A model generated the notes under the pieces. The model ran no database searches. It saw only the letters and a program-made list of their open reading frames with translations, and was not told the DNA's origin. Shown here one piece after another: positions 50,762-60,023 of a stretch of DNA of 64,000 nucleotides (position 1 is its first letter; each line of letters opens with the position of its first letter). The position numbers and the translations under genes are program-made. The stretch lies in NCBI GenBank assembly GCA_038528605.1, contig JBCBEP010000001.1, positions 25,202-89,201 of the forward strand, given 5' to 3'. Source of the stretch: Thermohalobaculum sp038528605. Its GTDB lineage: Bacteria; Pseudomonadota; Alphaproteobacteria; Rhodobacterales; Rhodobacteraceae.

Positions 50762-51727
50762 ATGCAGAAGCAGAACTTCCTCGATTTCGAGAAGGGCGTG
50801 GCCGAGCTCGCCGGAAAGGCGCAGGAGCTCCGCGCGCTGGTCGACCAAAGCCCCGAGCTCGAGGTGGCCGACGAGGCCAGCCGGCTCGAGGAGCGCGCGG
50901 ATGCGATGCTCGTGAGCCTCTACAAGGGGCTGACGCCCTGGCAGAAATGCCAGGTGGCGCGCCACCCTGCCCGGCCCCATGCGCTGGATTACATCCGCGG
51001 GCTGTTCAGCGATTATACGCCGCTCGCGGGCGACCGGAATTTCGCGGAGGATCATGCCATCGTCGGCGGCCTCGCCCGGTTTCGGGACCGCCCGGTGGTG
51101 GTGCTCGGCCACGAGAAGGGGTCCGACACCCGCAGTAGGCTCGAGCGCAATTTCGGCATGGCCCGGCCCGAGGGATACCGGAAGGCCGTGCGGCTCATGG
51201 ATCTCGCGCACCGCTTCGCCCTGCCGCTGATCAGCCTTGTCGACACGCCCGGCGCCTATCCGGGCAAGGGGGCTGAGGAGCGCGGCCAGGCCGAGGCCAT
51301 CGCGCGAGCGACGGAGAAGTGCCTGTCGCTCGGCGCGCCCTTCGTCTCGGTCATCATCGGCGAGGGTGGATCGGGAGGGGCTGTGGCGCTGGCCACGGCG
51401 AACCGGGTCGCGATGCTGGAGCATGCCGTCTATTCGGTCATCTCGCCGGAGGGCTGCGCGTCGATCCTCTGGAAGAACGCGGAGAAGATGAAGGAAGCGG
51501 CCCAGGCCCTGCGCCTGACCGCGGCCGATCTTGCGGCACTGGGCGTGGTGGACCGGGTGATCGACGAGCCCGTGGGGGGCGCCCAGCGCGCGCCGGCGGA
51601 GGCCATCGCCGCCACGGGCGACGCGATTGCAGCCCTCCTCGGTGAGCTCGACGGCATGGACCCCGCGGCCATCCGGGCGGACCGGCGCCAGAAGTTCCTC
51701 ACCATGGGCGATCGCAGCCTCACCTGA
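50762..51727 (+). CDS. accA: Acetyl-CoA carboxylase carboxyltransferase alpha subunit
   Basis: AccA with AccD moves the carboxyl group from biotin to acetyl-CoA to start fatty acid synthesis. The 321-residue product starts MQKQNFLDFEKGVAELAGKA and shows DRNFAEDHAIVGGLARF, PGAYPGKGAEERGQAEAIA near residue 165 and the oxyanion loop IGEGGSGGAVALATAN near 197. Length and motifs are standard. It ends before a strong hairpin and appears to be transcribed alone. Confidence 0.96.
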   Translation: MQKQNFLDFEKGVAELAGKAQELRALVDQSPELEVADEASRLEERADAMLVSLYKGLTPWQKCQVARHPARPHALDYIRGLFSDYTPLAGDRNFAEDHAIVGGLARFRDRPVVVLGHEKGSDTRSRLERNFGMARPEGYRKAVRLMDLAHRFALPLISLVDTPGAYPGKGAEERGQAEAIARATEKCLSLGAPFVSVIIGEGGSGGAVALATANRVAMLEHAVYSVISPEGCASILWKNAEKMKEAAQALRLTAADLAALGVVDRVIDEPVGGAQRAPAEAIAATGDAIAALLGELDGMDPAAIRADRRQKFLTMGDRSLT

Positions 51728-51781
51728 CGGCCATCCGGTTCTTGTCGACCGCCGGTAGGCGCCTCGAGGGCATCGCCCGAG

Positions 51782-51816
51782 CGCGCCGGCGGGGGGTCGA
51801 TCCCCCCGCCGGCGCG
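51782..51816. terminator. Very stable hairpin between accA and mrpA
   Basis: Two perfectly complementary 15-base arms, 51782-51796 (CGCGCCGGCGGGGGG) and 51802-51816, around a 5-base loop. It stands 54 bases after the accA stop. No T-run follows, so it may act as a U-less terminator or a 3' stabiliser. The rest of the 230-base gap should contain the mrp promoter, which could not be fixed. Confidence 0.65.
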
Positions 51817-51957
51817 GCCTCCTCCCGATGCGCCGCGTCTTTCCTTGGGTCGCGGCCCTAGCCAACTGCGACAATTCGATTATGGTTCCGCGGGAGCCCT
51901 CGCCGCGCCTCCCTCCCCACCCGAGGCCGGCCTTCAGATAAGAATCGCGGAGCGACG

Positions 51958-54426
51958 ATGCAGGAGAGCGAGGCAACGACCGCCGCCGGCAGGGGCAGGG
52001 GCCCTGTGCCCGACGAGACGATGCCGGCCGGCACGACCGCGCTCGCCGCGCCGGATCCGCTCGGCAGCGGCTTCGCGGCATCGCTTCCCTGGCCCATCGG
52101 CACCAAGCCCGTGCCGACGCATCCGATCCGCTCGCTCTTCGAAGCTTTCCCGCAGCTCTCGACCTATCTGCTCTACGTGCCCAGCGTCCTCGCGCTACTG
52201 GCTTTCTCCTTCTTCCTCCAGTTCTTGCCGGGCGTCGCGGGTGGGGAGGTCTTCACCTGGAGCCGGCCCTGGATCAGCGCGCTCGACATCGCCTTCGCCT
52301 TCCGGATCGACGGGCTGGGGCTCGTCTTCTCGCTGCTGATCACGGGGATCGGCGCGCTCGTCTTCCTTTACACCGCAGGCTATTTCCGCACCGATCCGCG
52401 CGTTGGCAGGCTCCTGACGCTGCTCTTTCTCTTCGGCGTGTCGATGGTTGGCCTCGTGCTGGCGGACGATATCGTCACGCTCTTCCTCTTCTGGGAGGGC
52501 ACCACGGTCACGTCATTCCTGCTCGTGGGGTTCGACTATCAGAAGCCCAATTCGCGCCGCTCCGCCCTGCAGGCGCTCCTCGTCACGGGCATGGGCGGCC
52601 TCGCCCTCCTCGGTGCGCTCATCCTGCTGGGGGGCTTCACCGGCAGCTACCTGATCTCGGATATCAACGCGGCCGGAGACACCCTGCGCGAGAGCGGGCT
52701 TTATGTCCCGGTCTTCCTCCTAGTACTGCTCGCCGCCTTTACGAAATCGGCCCAGTTCCCGTTCCATTTCTGGCTTCCGGGCGCGATGGCCGCGCCCACG
52801 CCCGTCTCCGCCTACCTCCACTCGGCCACCATGGTGAAGGCGGGCGTCTACCTTCTTATGCGCTTCACCCCCGCGCTCGGTGGCACGGAGATCTGGTTCT
52901 GGGTGCTCACCATCTTCGGCGCCACCACCATGCTCATCGGCTCGATCTGGGCGCTCAGGCAGACCGACCTCAAGCTGATGCTCGCCCACACCACGGTGAT
53001 GGGCCTTGGCACGCTGGTGATGTTTCTCGGCGGCGGAACCGAGAAGGCGGTGATCGGCGCGGCCCTCTTCCTCGTGGTCCACGCCCTCTACAAGGCCTCA
53101 CTCTTCCTCATGGTCGGCTGTCTCGACAAGAAGGCCGGCACGCGGGAAGTCGATGCGCTCGGCGGCCTCGCGAAGGCGATGCCCATCACCATGTGGATGG
53201 CGGCTCTCGCGGCGCTCTCCATGGCGGGCATGATGCCGTTCGTCGGCTTCCTCGGCAAAGAGGTGATGTATGAGGGCGCCCTCAAGGTGGCGACAGAGCC
53301 TGTCCTCGTTACCGGCGCGGCGCTGGCCGCCAACGCCATGATGGTGGCGGTGGGCGGGCTCGTGGCGCTCAATCCCTTCCATCGCGGCCCCCAGCTCAGC
53401 CCCAAGCCCGCCGCGGACCCGCCCTGGGAGATGTGGCTCGGCCCGATGATCCTCGCCGTGCTCGGCCTCCTCTTCGGCCTCGCCGCGGGGCCCGTCGGCT
53501 CGGGTATCGTGGGGCCCGTGGCCAGCAGCATCCTCGGCCGCGATATCGGCGACCCGCATCTCGCGCTCTGGCACGGGTTCAACGCGGCGCTGATGCTCAG
53601 CCTCTGCACCTTCGCGCTCGGCGGCGTCTTCTACTATTACGCCCGTGCGATCCGGCTCGGTCTGGCCGGCGCGGAGCAGGACGGGTTGCGGAGCGCGGAC
53701 CGGACCTATGACGTGGTGCTCGACGGTCTGCAGCGCTTCTGCTCGGGCTTCATGGGCCGGGTGCAGGACGGCGCGCTCGAGGGCTATATGCGCGTCACCT
53801 TCATCGCCCTCGCCGTGGTCCTGTGGGGCGCGGTCGCAGCCTCCGGCGGGCACCGGCCGACGCCGAGCTTCGACCTGCCGCTGATCAACTACGTCACGCT
53901 CTTCATGATCATCATCGGCACGGTCGTGGTGGTGATCACCCGCTCGCGCCTCCTCTCGATCACCGCGCTCGGCGTCGTCGGCACCGGTATTTCGATCATC
54001 TTCGTGCTCTATGGCGCGATCGACGTTGCGATGACGCAGCTGATGATCGAGATCCTCGTGGTGGTCTTCCTCGCCGTCGCCCTCCTCCGCCTGCCCCGCA
54101 CGCCCGAGCGTAAGGGCTTCCGCGTGGGCGATGCCGGCATCGCCGCTGCCGTGGGCCTCGGCGTCACCATTGTCCTCATCTCCGTGCTCGGCACGCCGCT
54201 CGACCTGCAGCTGACCGAGTTCTTCGAGGCGAAGTCGGCGCCGGAAGCCTTCGGCAACAACATCGTCAACGTCATCCTCGTCGATTTCCGGGCGCTCGAC
54301 ACGCTGGGCGAGATCGCCGTGATCGTCATCGCCTCCATCGGTGCGGTCGCGGCCCTCTCCTCCGGGCGCGGCGCGCCCACGCGGAACCAACGCCGAGGGG
54401 CCAAGTCGTCGGAGACGCGCGCATGA
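51958..54426 (+). CDS. mrpA: Mrp Na+/H+ antiporter subunit A
   Basis: The largest subunit of the multi-protein Mrp (Mnh) antiporter, which exports Na+ in exchange for H+. The 822-residue protein has a hydrophilic N-terminal stretch of about 60 residues, then many membrane helices homologous to complex I NuoL, including FWEGTTVTSFLLVGFDYQKP and the Lys/His helix AAFTKSAQFPFHFWLPGAM near residue 260. The C-terminal part has the MrpB-like domain (GTGISIIFVLYGAIDVAMTQ) near residue 685. It overlaps mrpB by four bases and begins a complete seven-gene operon. Confidence 0.94.
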   Translation: MQESEATTAAGRGRGPVPDETMPAGTTALAAPDPLGSGFAASLPWPIGTKPVPTHPIRSLFEAFPQLSTYLLYVPSVLALLAFSFFLQFLPGVAGGEVFTWSRPWISALDIAFAFRIDGLGLVFSLLITGIGALVFLYTAGYFRTDPRVGRLLTLLFLFGVSMVGLVLADDIVTLFLFWEGTTVTSFLLVGFDYQKPNSRRSALQALLVTGMGGLALLGALILLGGFTGSYLISDINAAGDTLRESGLYVPVFLLVLLAAFTKSAQFPFHFWLPGAMAAPTPVSAYLHSATMVKAGVYLLMRFTPALGGTEIWFWVLTIFGATTMLIGSIWALRQTDLKLMLAHTTVMGLGTLVMFLGGGTEKAVIGAALFLVVHALYKASLFLMVGCLDKKAGTREVDALGGLAKAMPITMWMAALAALSMAGMMPFVGFLGKEVMYEGALKVATEPVLVTGAALAANAMMVAVGGLVALNPFHRGPQLSPKPAADPPWEMWLGPMILAVLGLLFGLAAGPVGSGIVGPVASSILGRDIGDPHLALWHGFNAALMLSLCTFALGGVFYYYARAIRLGLAGAEQDGLRSADRTYDVVLDGLQRFCSGFMGRVQDGALEGYMRVTFIALAVVLWGAVAASGGHRPTPSFDLPLINYVTLFMIIIGTVVVVITRSRLLSITALGVVGTGISIIFVLYGAIDVAMTQLMIEILVVVFLAVALLRLPRTPERKGFRVGDAGIAAAVGLGVTIVLISVLGTPLDLQLTEFFEAKSAPEAFGNNIVNVILVDFRALDTLGEIAVIVIASIGAVAALSSGRGAPTRNQRRGAKSSETRA

Positions 54427-54884
54427 ACTCGATCATCCTTTCCACCGCCACGCGCGTGATGGCGCCGATCCTGTTCCTGTTCGCCATTTACATCCTCTGG
54501 CGCGGCCATAACGCGCCAGGCGGAGGCTTTATCGGCGGGCTAGTCGCCGCTACCGCCCTCGCGCTCATGGAGAAGGCCTCGGGGCTGGAGAAGGCTCGCC
54601 GCTTCCTGCGCGCCGAACCGCTGGCGATCGCTGCCGTGGGCCTCGCCTGCGCGGTCACCGCCGCCGTCTGGGGCTACCTCGCGGAGGGCTCTGTGCTCGC
54701 CGGGGTCTGGCCGCTGAAGGACGCGTATTTCTTCGGCGTCTCGCTCAAACCCTTCGGCTCGATCCTGCTCTTCGACACGGGCGTGTTCCTCGTCGTCGTC
54801 GGCGGTGTCTCGGGCATGCTCTTCACGCTGGAGGCCGCGGCGCTTTCCGCGCTCGACGATGCGGATGACGAGGAGAAGCGCTGA
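54423..54884 (+). CDS. mrpB: Mrp Na+/H+ antiporter subunit B
   Basis: A 153-residue MnhB-domain membrane protein. The family hallmark NAPGGGFIGGLVAATALALM lies near residue 30, in the first cytoplasmic/membrane boundary, and three further hydrophobic helices follow. The short acidic tail ends DDADDEEKR. ATGA overlap with mrpA and one-base overlap with mrpC show a tightly coupled operon. Confidence 0.95.
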   Translation: MNSIILSTATRVMAPILFLFAIYILWRGHNAPGGGFIGGLVAATALALMEKASGLEKARRFLRAEPLAIAAVGLACAVTAAVWGYLAEGSVLAGVWPLKDAYFFGVSLKPFGSILLFDTGVFLVVVGGVSGMLFTLEAAALSALDDADDEEKR

Positions 54885-55273
54885 TGGAACCCTCCCTCGC
54901 CGTCCTGATTGGCTTCCTCGTGGCCTGCGGCGCCTACCTGATGATGTCGTCCAACCTCATCCGGTTTCTCTTCGGCCTCACCATCATCTCCAACGCCGCC
55001 AACCTCGCCATCTTCGCCGCCGGGCGGATGACCTTCGGCCTGCCCGCGCTGGTGCCGGAAGGGGCGGAGACGGTGGAGGGCACGGTCGCCAACTCTCTCC
55101 CCCAGGCGCTGATCCTCACGGCCATCGTGATCGGCTTCGGTCTCTTCGTCTTCTCGCTCAGCCTCGTGCTCCGCGCGTATGCCGAGTTTGGCACGGCCGA
55201 TAGCGGGGGGATGCGCGAGGCCGAGCCCGAGGATGCCCGACGGCCCGCCACGCTCGACCCGGAGCTTCGCTGA
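54884..55273 (+). CDS. mrpC: Mrp Na+/H+ antiporter subunit C
   Basis: A 129-residue NuoK-like subunit with three membrane helices. The segment LMMSSNLIRFLFGLTIISNA near residue 18 and the LPQALILTAIVIGFGLFVFS helix near 68 (with the TAIVIG signature) are typical. The C-terminal 30 residues are polar. One-base overlaps on both sides with mrpB and mrpD. Confidence 0.95.
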   Translation: MEPSLAVLIGFLVACGAYLMMSSNLIRFLFGLTIISNAANLAIFAAGRMTFGLPALVPEGAETVEGTVANSLPQALILTAIVIGFGLFVFSLSLVLRAYAEFGTADSGGMREAEPEDARRPATLDPELR

Positions 55274-56757
55274 TGTTGCTCGCCGCCCCGATCCTGCTGC
55301 CCCTCGGCACGGCGATCATCCTGTTCCTGCTGCGCCACCACCCGGTGCACAAGCTGCTATCGGTGCTCTCCGCCGGCGTGCTGATCATCCTCGGCGGCAC
55401 GATCCTCGCGGAGACGGCGGCCAACGGGCCGATGTCGGCGCAGATGGGTGGCTGGGCGGCGCCCTACGGCATCACCCTCGCGGCCGACACGCTCTCGGGC
55501 GCCATGGTGCTCATCGCCGGTATCGCCACCTTCACGGCCCTGATGTTCGCGACCGTGGAGGTGGACAAGCCGACGGAGGCGCTCGGCTTCCACGCCCTCT
55601 GCCACGCGATGGTTGGTGGCGTCTGCGGCGCATTCCTCACGGGCGACCTCTTCAACCTTTATGTCTGGTTCGAGGTGATGCTCATCTCGTCCTTCGGTCT
55701 CCTCGTCGTCGGCGGCGGGCGGCGGCAGATGGACGGGGCAATGAAATACGTCGCCCTCAACCTCGTGGGCACCATCGCGTTCCTGACCGGCGTCGGCCTG
55801 CTCTACGGCACCGCCGGCACGCTCAACATGGCCGATCTCGGCGTGAAGCTGCAGGGGCGGATGGACGAGACGGCGGTGATGGGGGCAGCCGGCATGCTGC
55901 TCTTCGCCTTCGCCGCGAAGGCCGCGCTCTTCCCGGTGTTCTTCTGGCTGCCGGCCTCCTACCACACGCCCGCCGCCGCCACCTCCGCGCTCTTCTCCGC
56001 GCTGCTCACGAAGGTGGGCGTCTACTCGCTCCTGCGCGTCTTCACGCTGATCTTCGATCCGGGGAACGAGGTGATCTCTACCGCCCTCCTCATCGCCGCT
56101 GGCTTCACCATCGTGCTCGGCGCCATGGGGGCCGCGGCGGAGGGGGAGATGCGGCGCATCTTCTCCTTCCACATCGTGAGCCAGATCGGGGTGATGACCC
56201 TCGGCCTTGCCATCGGTACGGAGCTCGCGCTCTCAGGCGCCGTCTTCTACTTCTTCCACCACATACCGGCGATGATGGGTCTCATCCTCCTCGGCGGGCT
56301 CATCGGGCGCGAATGCGGGTCCGAGCGTCTCGACCGTATCGGCGGGCTGTGGACCGCGGCGCCCTGGCTCGGGATCCTGTTCCTCATACCCATGCTCAGC
56401 CTCATCGGGGTGCCGCCGCTCTCGGGTTTCTGGGCCAAGTTCTTCATGATCCGCGCGAGTTTCGAGGCGGGGGACTACCTCCTCGGCGCGCTCATCCTGA
56501 TGGCCTCGGTGCTGACCTTCTTCTATCTCGGTCGCGTCTTCGTTGCCGCCTTCTGGCAGCCGCGCCCGGGCGTGGAGGCGGAGGCGATCCCCGCCTGCTA
56601 TCCTCATCGCCTTCTGGTCCTGCCTGTGATGTTGCTCGCCGCCGTTACGCTCGGCATCAGCCTCTCGCCGGACAACTTCTTCGCGCTGGCGGGCGATGCC
56701 GCCGGCGGCCTGCGCGACCCGATACCCTATCTCCGCACCGTGCTTGGAGGTTCGTGA
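55273..56757 (+). CDS. mrpD: Mrp Na+/H+ antiporter subunit D
   Basis: A 494-residue NuoN/NuoM-like membrane subunit with about 14 helices. Key segments are FEVMLISSFGLLVVGGG with the conserved membrane Glu near residue 137, and FAAKAALFPVFFWLPASYHT with the Lys near residue 219 that takes part in proton transfer. Ends near LSPDNFFALAGDAAG. It follows mrpC by a one-base overlap and precedes mrpE by three bases. Confidence 0.95.
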   Translation: MLLAAPILLPLGTAIILFLLRHHPVHKLLSVLSAGVLIILGGTILAETAANGPMSAQMGGWAAPYGITLAADTLSGAMVLIAGIATFTALMFATVEVDKPTEALGFHALCHAMVGGVCGAFLTGDLFNLYVWFEVMLISSFGLLVVGGGRRQMDGAMKYVALNLVGTIAFLTGVGLLYGTAGTLNMADLGVKLQGRMDETAVMGAAGMLLFAFAAKAALFPVFFWLPASYHTPAAATSALFSALLTKVGVYSLLRVFTLIFDPGNEVISTALLIAAGFTIVLGAMGAAAEGEMRRIFSFHIVSQIGVMTLGLAIGTELALSGAVFYFFHHIPAMMGLILLGGLIGRECGSERLDRIGGLWTAAPWLGILFLIPMLSLIGVPPLSGFWAKFFMIRASFEAGDYLLGALILMASVLTFFYLGRVFVAAFWQPRPGVEAEAIPACYPHRLLVLPVMLLAAVTLGISLSPDNFFALAGDAAGGLRDPIPYLRTVLGGS

Positions 56758-56760
56758 CCC

Positions 56761-57099
56761 ATGCGCCTGCTCATGAAGCCGCTGCATATCGTCTGGCTCG
56801 TCATCTACTTTCTCTACGAGCTCTTCAATTCCGCCTGGCGCGTGTTCGTCGAGGTGATGACGCCCGGGCTGAACATCACCCCCAAGTTCCACGCCCTCCC
56901 GCTCGATGCGAAGAGCGACCTGCAGATCACGATGACCGGGAACATGATCACGCTCACGCCCGGCACGCTTACCGTGGATGTGAGCCCTGACCGGCAGTTC
57001 CTCCTCATTCACTCGATGTATACCGAGGAGGGGACCGAGGCGGTGAACGCCGGCATCAAGGCGGGGCTCGAGAAGGTGGTGATGAGGGCCACGCAATGA
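56761..57099 (+). CDS. mrpE: Mrp Na+/H+ antiporter subunit E
   Basis: A 112-residue protein with one N-terminal hydrophobic segment (LHIVWLVIYFLYELFNSAWR) and a cytoplasmic domain with the family segments ALPLDAKSDLQITMTGNMIT and LTPGTLTVDVSPDRQFLLIH. It is shorter than typical MrpE (about 160 residues), lacking part of the N-terminal helices, as is common in proteobacteria. It overlaps mrpF by four bases. Confidence 0.93.
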   Translation: MRLLMKPLHIVWLVIYFLYELFNSAWRVFVEVMTPGLNITPKFHALPLDAKSDLQITMTGNMITLTPGTLTVDVSPDRQFLLIHSMYTEEGTEAVNAGIKAGLEKVVMRATQ

Positions 57100-57491
57100 A
57101 CATCCTCGGCGGGTTCTTCGAAGGGCCGCTGGCCTGGGGCGCCTCGGTGAGCGGCATCCTCATCGCTGCCGGGATCGTCTGCTCCGTCTGGCGCCTGATC
57201 AAGGGTGAGACGCTGCCGGACCGTGTCGTGGCGCTCGATCTTCTCTCGATGCAGCTCACCGCGCTTCTGGTGGTTTTTGCCACGGCCGTGCGGAAGCCCG
57301 CCTATCTCGACGCGGCCCTCGCCCTTGCCCTCATCTCATTCCTCTCCACCGTCGCCTTCGCGCGTTATGTGGAGCGCCGGGTGCGGACCGATGCGCCCCC
57401 TGCACCGGACCCTGAGCCGGCGCCCCCGCCCCCGCCCGAGCCTTCAGCCGAAGCAGCCCCGTCCGCCGACCCGGAGCCCAGCAATGCTTGA
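57096..57491 (+). CDS. mrpF: Mrp Na+/H+ antiporter subunit F
   Basis: A 131-residue membrane protein with three helices and the family core GETLPDRVVALDLLSMQLTA near residue 35, where the Asp pair is conserved. The last 30 residues are a Pro/Glu/Ala-rich tail not needed for the fold. It overlaps mrpG by eight bases. Confidence 0.94.
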   Translation: MNILGGFFEGPLAWGASVSGILIAAGIVCSVWRLIKGETLPDRVVALDLLSMQLTALLVVFATAVRKPAYLDAALALALISFLSTVAFARYVERRVRTDAPPAPDPEPAPPPPPEPSAEAAPSADPEPSNA

Positions 57492-57861
57492 GACCGTGCT
57501 CGACATCCTCGCCGCCATCGCCCTCGTCGCCGGCGGGCTCCTGTGCTTCGCCGCGGGCCTTGGCGTGGTGCGCTTCCAGGACGTCTATCTCCGCATGCAC
57601 GCGGCCACCAAGGCGGGCACGCTGGGGCTGATGTTCATCGCCCTCGCGCTGGTCTTCGCGGCGCCTGGGCTCGAGATTGTGATCAAGGTGATCCTCGTCT
57701 CCGTCTTCATGATCATCACCGCCCCCGTCGGCTCGCATCTGATCGGCCGCGCGGCGTTCCGGACCGGCACGCCCTTCTGGCAGGGCACCGGGGTGGACGC
57801 GAATTGCGAGCCCTTCCGCGAAGGCGCGGCCGAAGCGCGGCGGAGCGCGGAGCGGGACTGA
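57484..57861 (+). CDS. mrpG: Mrp Na+/H+ antiporter subunit G
   Basis: The last subunit, 125 residues, with three helices and the PhaG/MnhG hallmark GVVRFQDVYLRMHAATKAGT near residue 26, followed by the TAPVGSHLIGRAAFRTG segment. The start at 57484 overlaps mrpF. The glucosylglycerol operon begins 91 bases downstream on the same strand, so read-through between the two is possible; no hairpin terminator is evident in between. Confidence 0.94.
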   Translation: MLETVLDILAAIALVAGGLLCFAAGLGVVRFQDVYLRMHAATKAGTLGLMFIALALVFAAPGLEIVIKVILVSVFMIITAPVGSHLIGRAAFRTGTPFWQGTGVDANCEPFREGAAEARRSAERD

Positions 57862-57952
57862 TCGATCTGTCCCGGAGCATTTGCCGGCAAGCGGCGGGCG
57901 CCCTAACTCACCCTGCACAGCTTCGTCTGCCACGGCCGCACCGAGGGGGCCC

Positions 57953-59143
57953 ATGAGCGCTTTCGACATCACGGGAAGCCTGCCCGCACCGGTGCCTGTA
58001 CCCGGCGCGCCGCTGGAGGCCCGGCCCTACCGTTCCCTTGCGGTGATCGGCGGCGGTGCCTGGGGCACCGCGCTCGCGGTGGTGGCGGCGCGTGCCGGGC
58101 GGCGTACCAGCCTCTGGGCGCGGCGGCGGGACGTGGTGGAGGACATCAACGACCGCCGCCTCAATAGCCGCTATCTCGGCGACATCCCCATGCCCGACGG
58201 GCTGACGGCGACCGATGATTTCCACGCAGCCTGTGCGTGCGCCGAGGCGGTGCTCCTCGTCACGCCTTCGGGTACGGTGCGCGAGATGGCGGAGCGGCTG
58301 AACACCGTCCTTGCGCCGAAGGTGCCGGTTATCGTCTGCGCCAAGGGTATCGAGGACCGTACGGGCTTCCTCATGGCCGATGTGGTGGCCGATGCCGCTC
58401 CGGGCCGTCCGGTCGGCGCCCTCTCCGGCCCCAGCTTTGCTGATGAGACCGCGCGGGGCGACCCGACGGCGGTGACCATCGCCAGCGATTTCCGGCTCGA
58501 CCGCTATGCCGATCTCGAGCGCGAGCATCTCCTTCGGGCCGAGCAGCTGGCGGCGCGCATGGCCGTCTCGCTCACGACCGAGAGCTTCCGCCCCTACCTT
58601 TCGGACGATCTCACCGGCGTGGAAGTGGGTGGCGCGGTGAAGAACGTGCTCGCCATCGCCTGCGGCATGGCGACGGGCGCGGGCTTTGCCGCCAATACCC
58701 GCGCGGCGCTCATCACCCGCGGGCTCGACGAGATGAAGGCGCTGGCCGAGGCGCTCGGCGGCAAGCGCGAGACCGTGACCGGCCTTTCCGGCATCGGCGA
58801 CCTCACCCTCACCTGCTCCAACACCTCGAGCCGCAATTTCAGCTACGGCGTGGAGATGGGCGAGGGCCGGCGGGGCGACGAGATTTTCGGTGGCCAGAAG
58901 AAGGTCGTCGAGGGTGTGCGCAACTCCATCGCCGCCACCGATCTCGCCCGCCGCAAGGGCGTGGAGATGCCGATCTGCGAGACCGTGCGCGCCATCGTGC
59001 ATGACGGCAAGCCGCTCGGCGAAGCCTTTGCCGAGCTCTGGTCCCGCCCGCTCGAGGCCGAACCCCGCGCGCTCGAACTCACCCTCGATCATCCGGCCGA
59101 TGATGCTGCCATCCGCCGCTTCGCCGACGCCTGGGAGGAATGA
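57953..59143 (+). CDS. gpsA: NAD(P)-dependent glycerol-3-phosphate dehydrogenase
   Basis: GpsA reduces dihydroxyacetone phosphate to sn-glycerol 3-phosphate. The 396-residue protein has the dinucleotide loop GGGAWGTALA near residue 33, CAKGIEDRTG, LSGPSFADETARGDPTA, and the catalytic Lys in GAVKNVLAIACGMATG near 225, then GLSGIGDLTLTCSNTSSRNF. It is longer than normal GpsA (about 330) because of an N-terminal extension of about 28 residues and an insert near residue 185. Here it lies directly before the GG-phosphatase and GG-phosphate synthase genes, so it probably supplies the glycerol-3-phosphate acceptor. Confidence 0.92.
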   Translation: MSAFDITGSLPAPVPVPGAPLEARPYRSLAVIGGGAWGTALAVVAARAGRRTSLWARRRDVVEDINDRRLNSRYLGDIPMPDGLTATDDFHAACACAEAVLLVTPSGTVREMAERLNTVLAPKVPVIVCAKGIEDRTGFLMADVVADAAPGRPVGALSGPSFADETARGDPTAVTIASDFRLDRYADLEREHLLRAEQLAARMAVSLTTESFRPYLSDDLTGVEVGGAVKNVLAIACGMATGAGFAANTRAALITRGLDEMKALAEALGGKRETVTGLSGIGDLTLTCSNTSSRNFSYGVEMGEGRRGDEIFGGQKKVVEGVRNSIAATDLARRKGVEMPICETVRAIVHDGKPLGEAFAELWSRPLEAEPRALELTLDHPADDAAIRRFADAWEE

Positions 59144-59952
59144 CGATGTCCCCGCAAGACCTCTCGGCTGCCCCGGGCGACGACCGTGCGGTGGCGGCGC
59201 CCTGGCGCTTCGTGCTCGCCACCGATCTCGACGGGACGTTTCTCGGCGGGACGGAGGAACACCGCCTGCAGCTCTATCGCTGGATCGAGACCCATCGCGC
59301 GGAGGTTGGCCTGATCTTCGTCACCGGGCGGGACCCGCGCTTTATCGAGGGCCTGTGCACGGACACGCCAGTGCCCTGGCCCGATTTCGTGGTCGGCGAT
59401 GTGGGCACCACCATCGCCCGCATGGCGCCCGCCGCGCCGGGCGGCAAGGTCAGCCCCATCCACGCGCTCGAGGAAGAGATCGCCGGCCTCTGGGGAGACG
59501 GGGGCACGAAAGTGCGCGCGGCACTCGACGGTCACCCCGGCCTCAGCCTCCAGCCGACCGATTTCCGCTTCCGCGTGAGCTACGACTACGACCCCGAGAC
59601 CTACGATCCGGCGGCCGAGGCCATCGTCGCGGCGTTGGGCTACGACCACCTGATCTCCGCCGACACCTATTTCGACGTGCTGCCCAAGGGGGTCAGCAAG
59701 GGCCCCTCGCTCACCCGCCTTGCCGGGCATCTGGGTCTCGAGCCGGGGCGGATCCTGGTGGCGGGCGACACGATGAACGACTATTCCATGTTCGAGACCG
59801 CGTTTCACGGCGTCGCTGTCGGCGGCTCGGAAGCCCCGCTCCTCGCCCGCGTGGCGGACAAGGGGCATGTGCTGAAGGCCGAGGGCATCGGCGCTGCCGG
59901 CATCATGGACGCCATCGCCCATTTCGACCTCTACGCGCCAGCGCCGCGCTGA
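59140..59952 (+). CDS. HAD-IIB phosphatase, probable glucosylglycerol-3-phosphatase
   Basis: A 270-residue HAD hydrolase of the IIB/Cof, sucrose-phosphatase-like type. The nucleophile pair is Asp29 and Asp31 in ATDLDGTFLGG; motif II is FVTGRDP, motif III the Lys in GVSKGPSLTRLAGHLG, and motif IV GDTMNDYSMFE. The operon position between gpsA and ggpS suggests that it removes phosphate from glucosylglycerol phosphate. In some gammaproteobacteria the synthase is fused to an N-terminal HAD domain (GgpPS); here the two are separate genes in the same order. It is unlike cyanobacterial StpA. It overlaps gpsA by four bases. Confidence 0.82.
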   Translation: MTMSPQDLSAAPGDDRAVAAPWRFVLATDLDGTFLGGTEEHRLQLYRWIETHRAEVGLIFVTGRDPRFIEGLCTDTPVPWPDFVVGDVGTTIARMAPAAPGGKVSPIHALEEEIAGLWGDGGTKVRAALDGHPGLSLQPTDFRFRVSYDYDPETYDPAAEAIVAALGYDHLISADTYFDVLPKGVSKGPSLTRLAGHLGLEPGRILVAGDTMNDYSMFETAFHGVAVGGSEAPLLARVADKGHVLKAEGIGAAGIMDAIAHFDLYAPAPR

Positions 59953-60023
59953 CGCGGCCCGCTACCCAGAAGCCAGGCCCCGGAGCCCCGTCGCCCCGGC
60001 GCCCGATCCCGGAAGGGGGACCC

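Noticed and set aside
55179..56990. 603-codon open frame overlapping mrpC-mrpD-mrpE in another frame
   Set aside because: Arg/His/Pro-rich shadow of the mrp genes, which have full family motifs and tight overlaps.
58890..60023. In-frame N-terminal extension of ggpS back to 58890
   Set aside because: The extension lies over gpsA and the HAD gene and is low complexity; the GgpS family starts at the ATG at 60024 with a good ribosome site.
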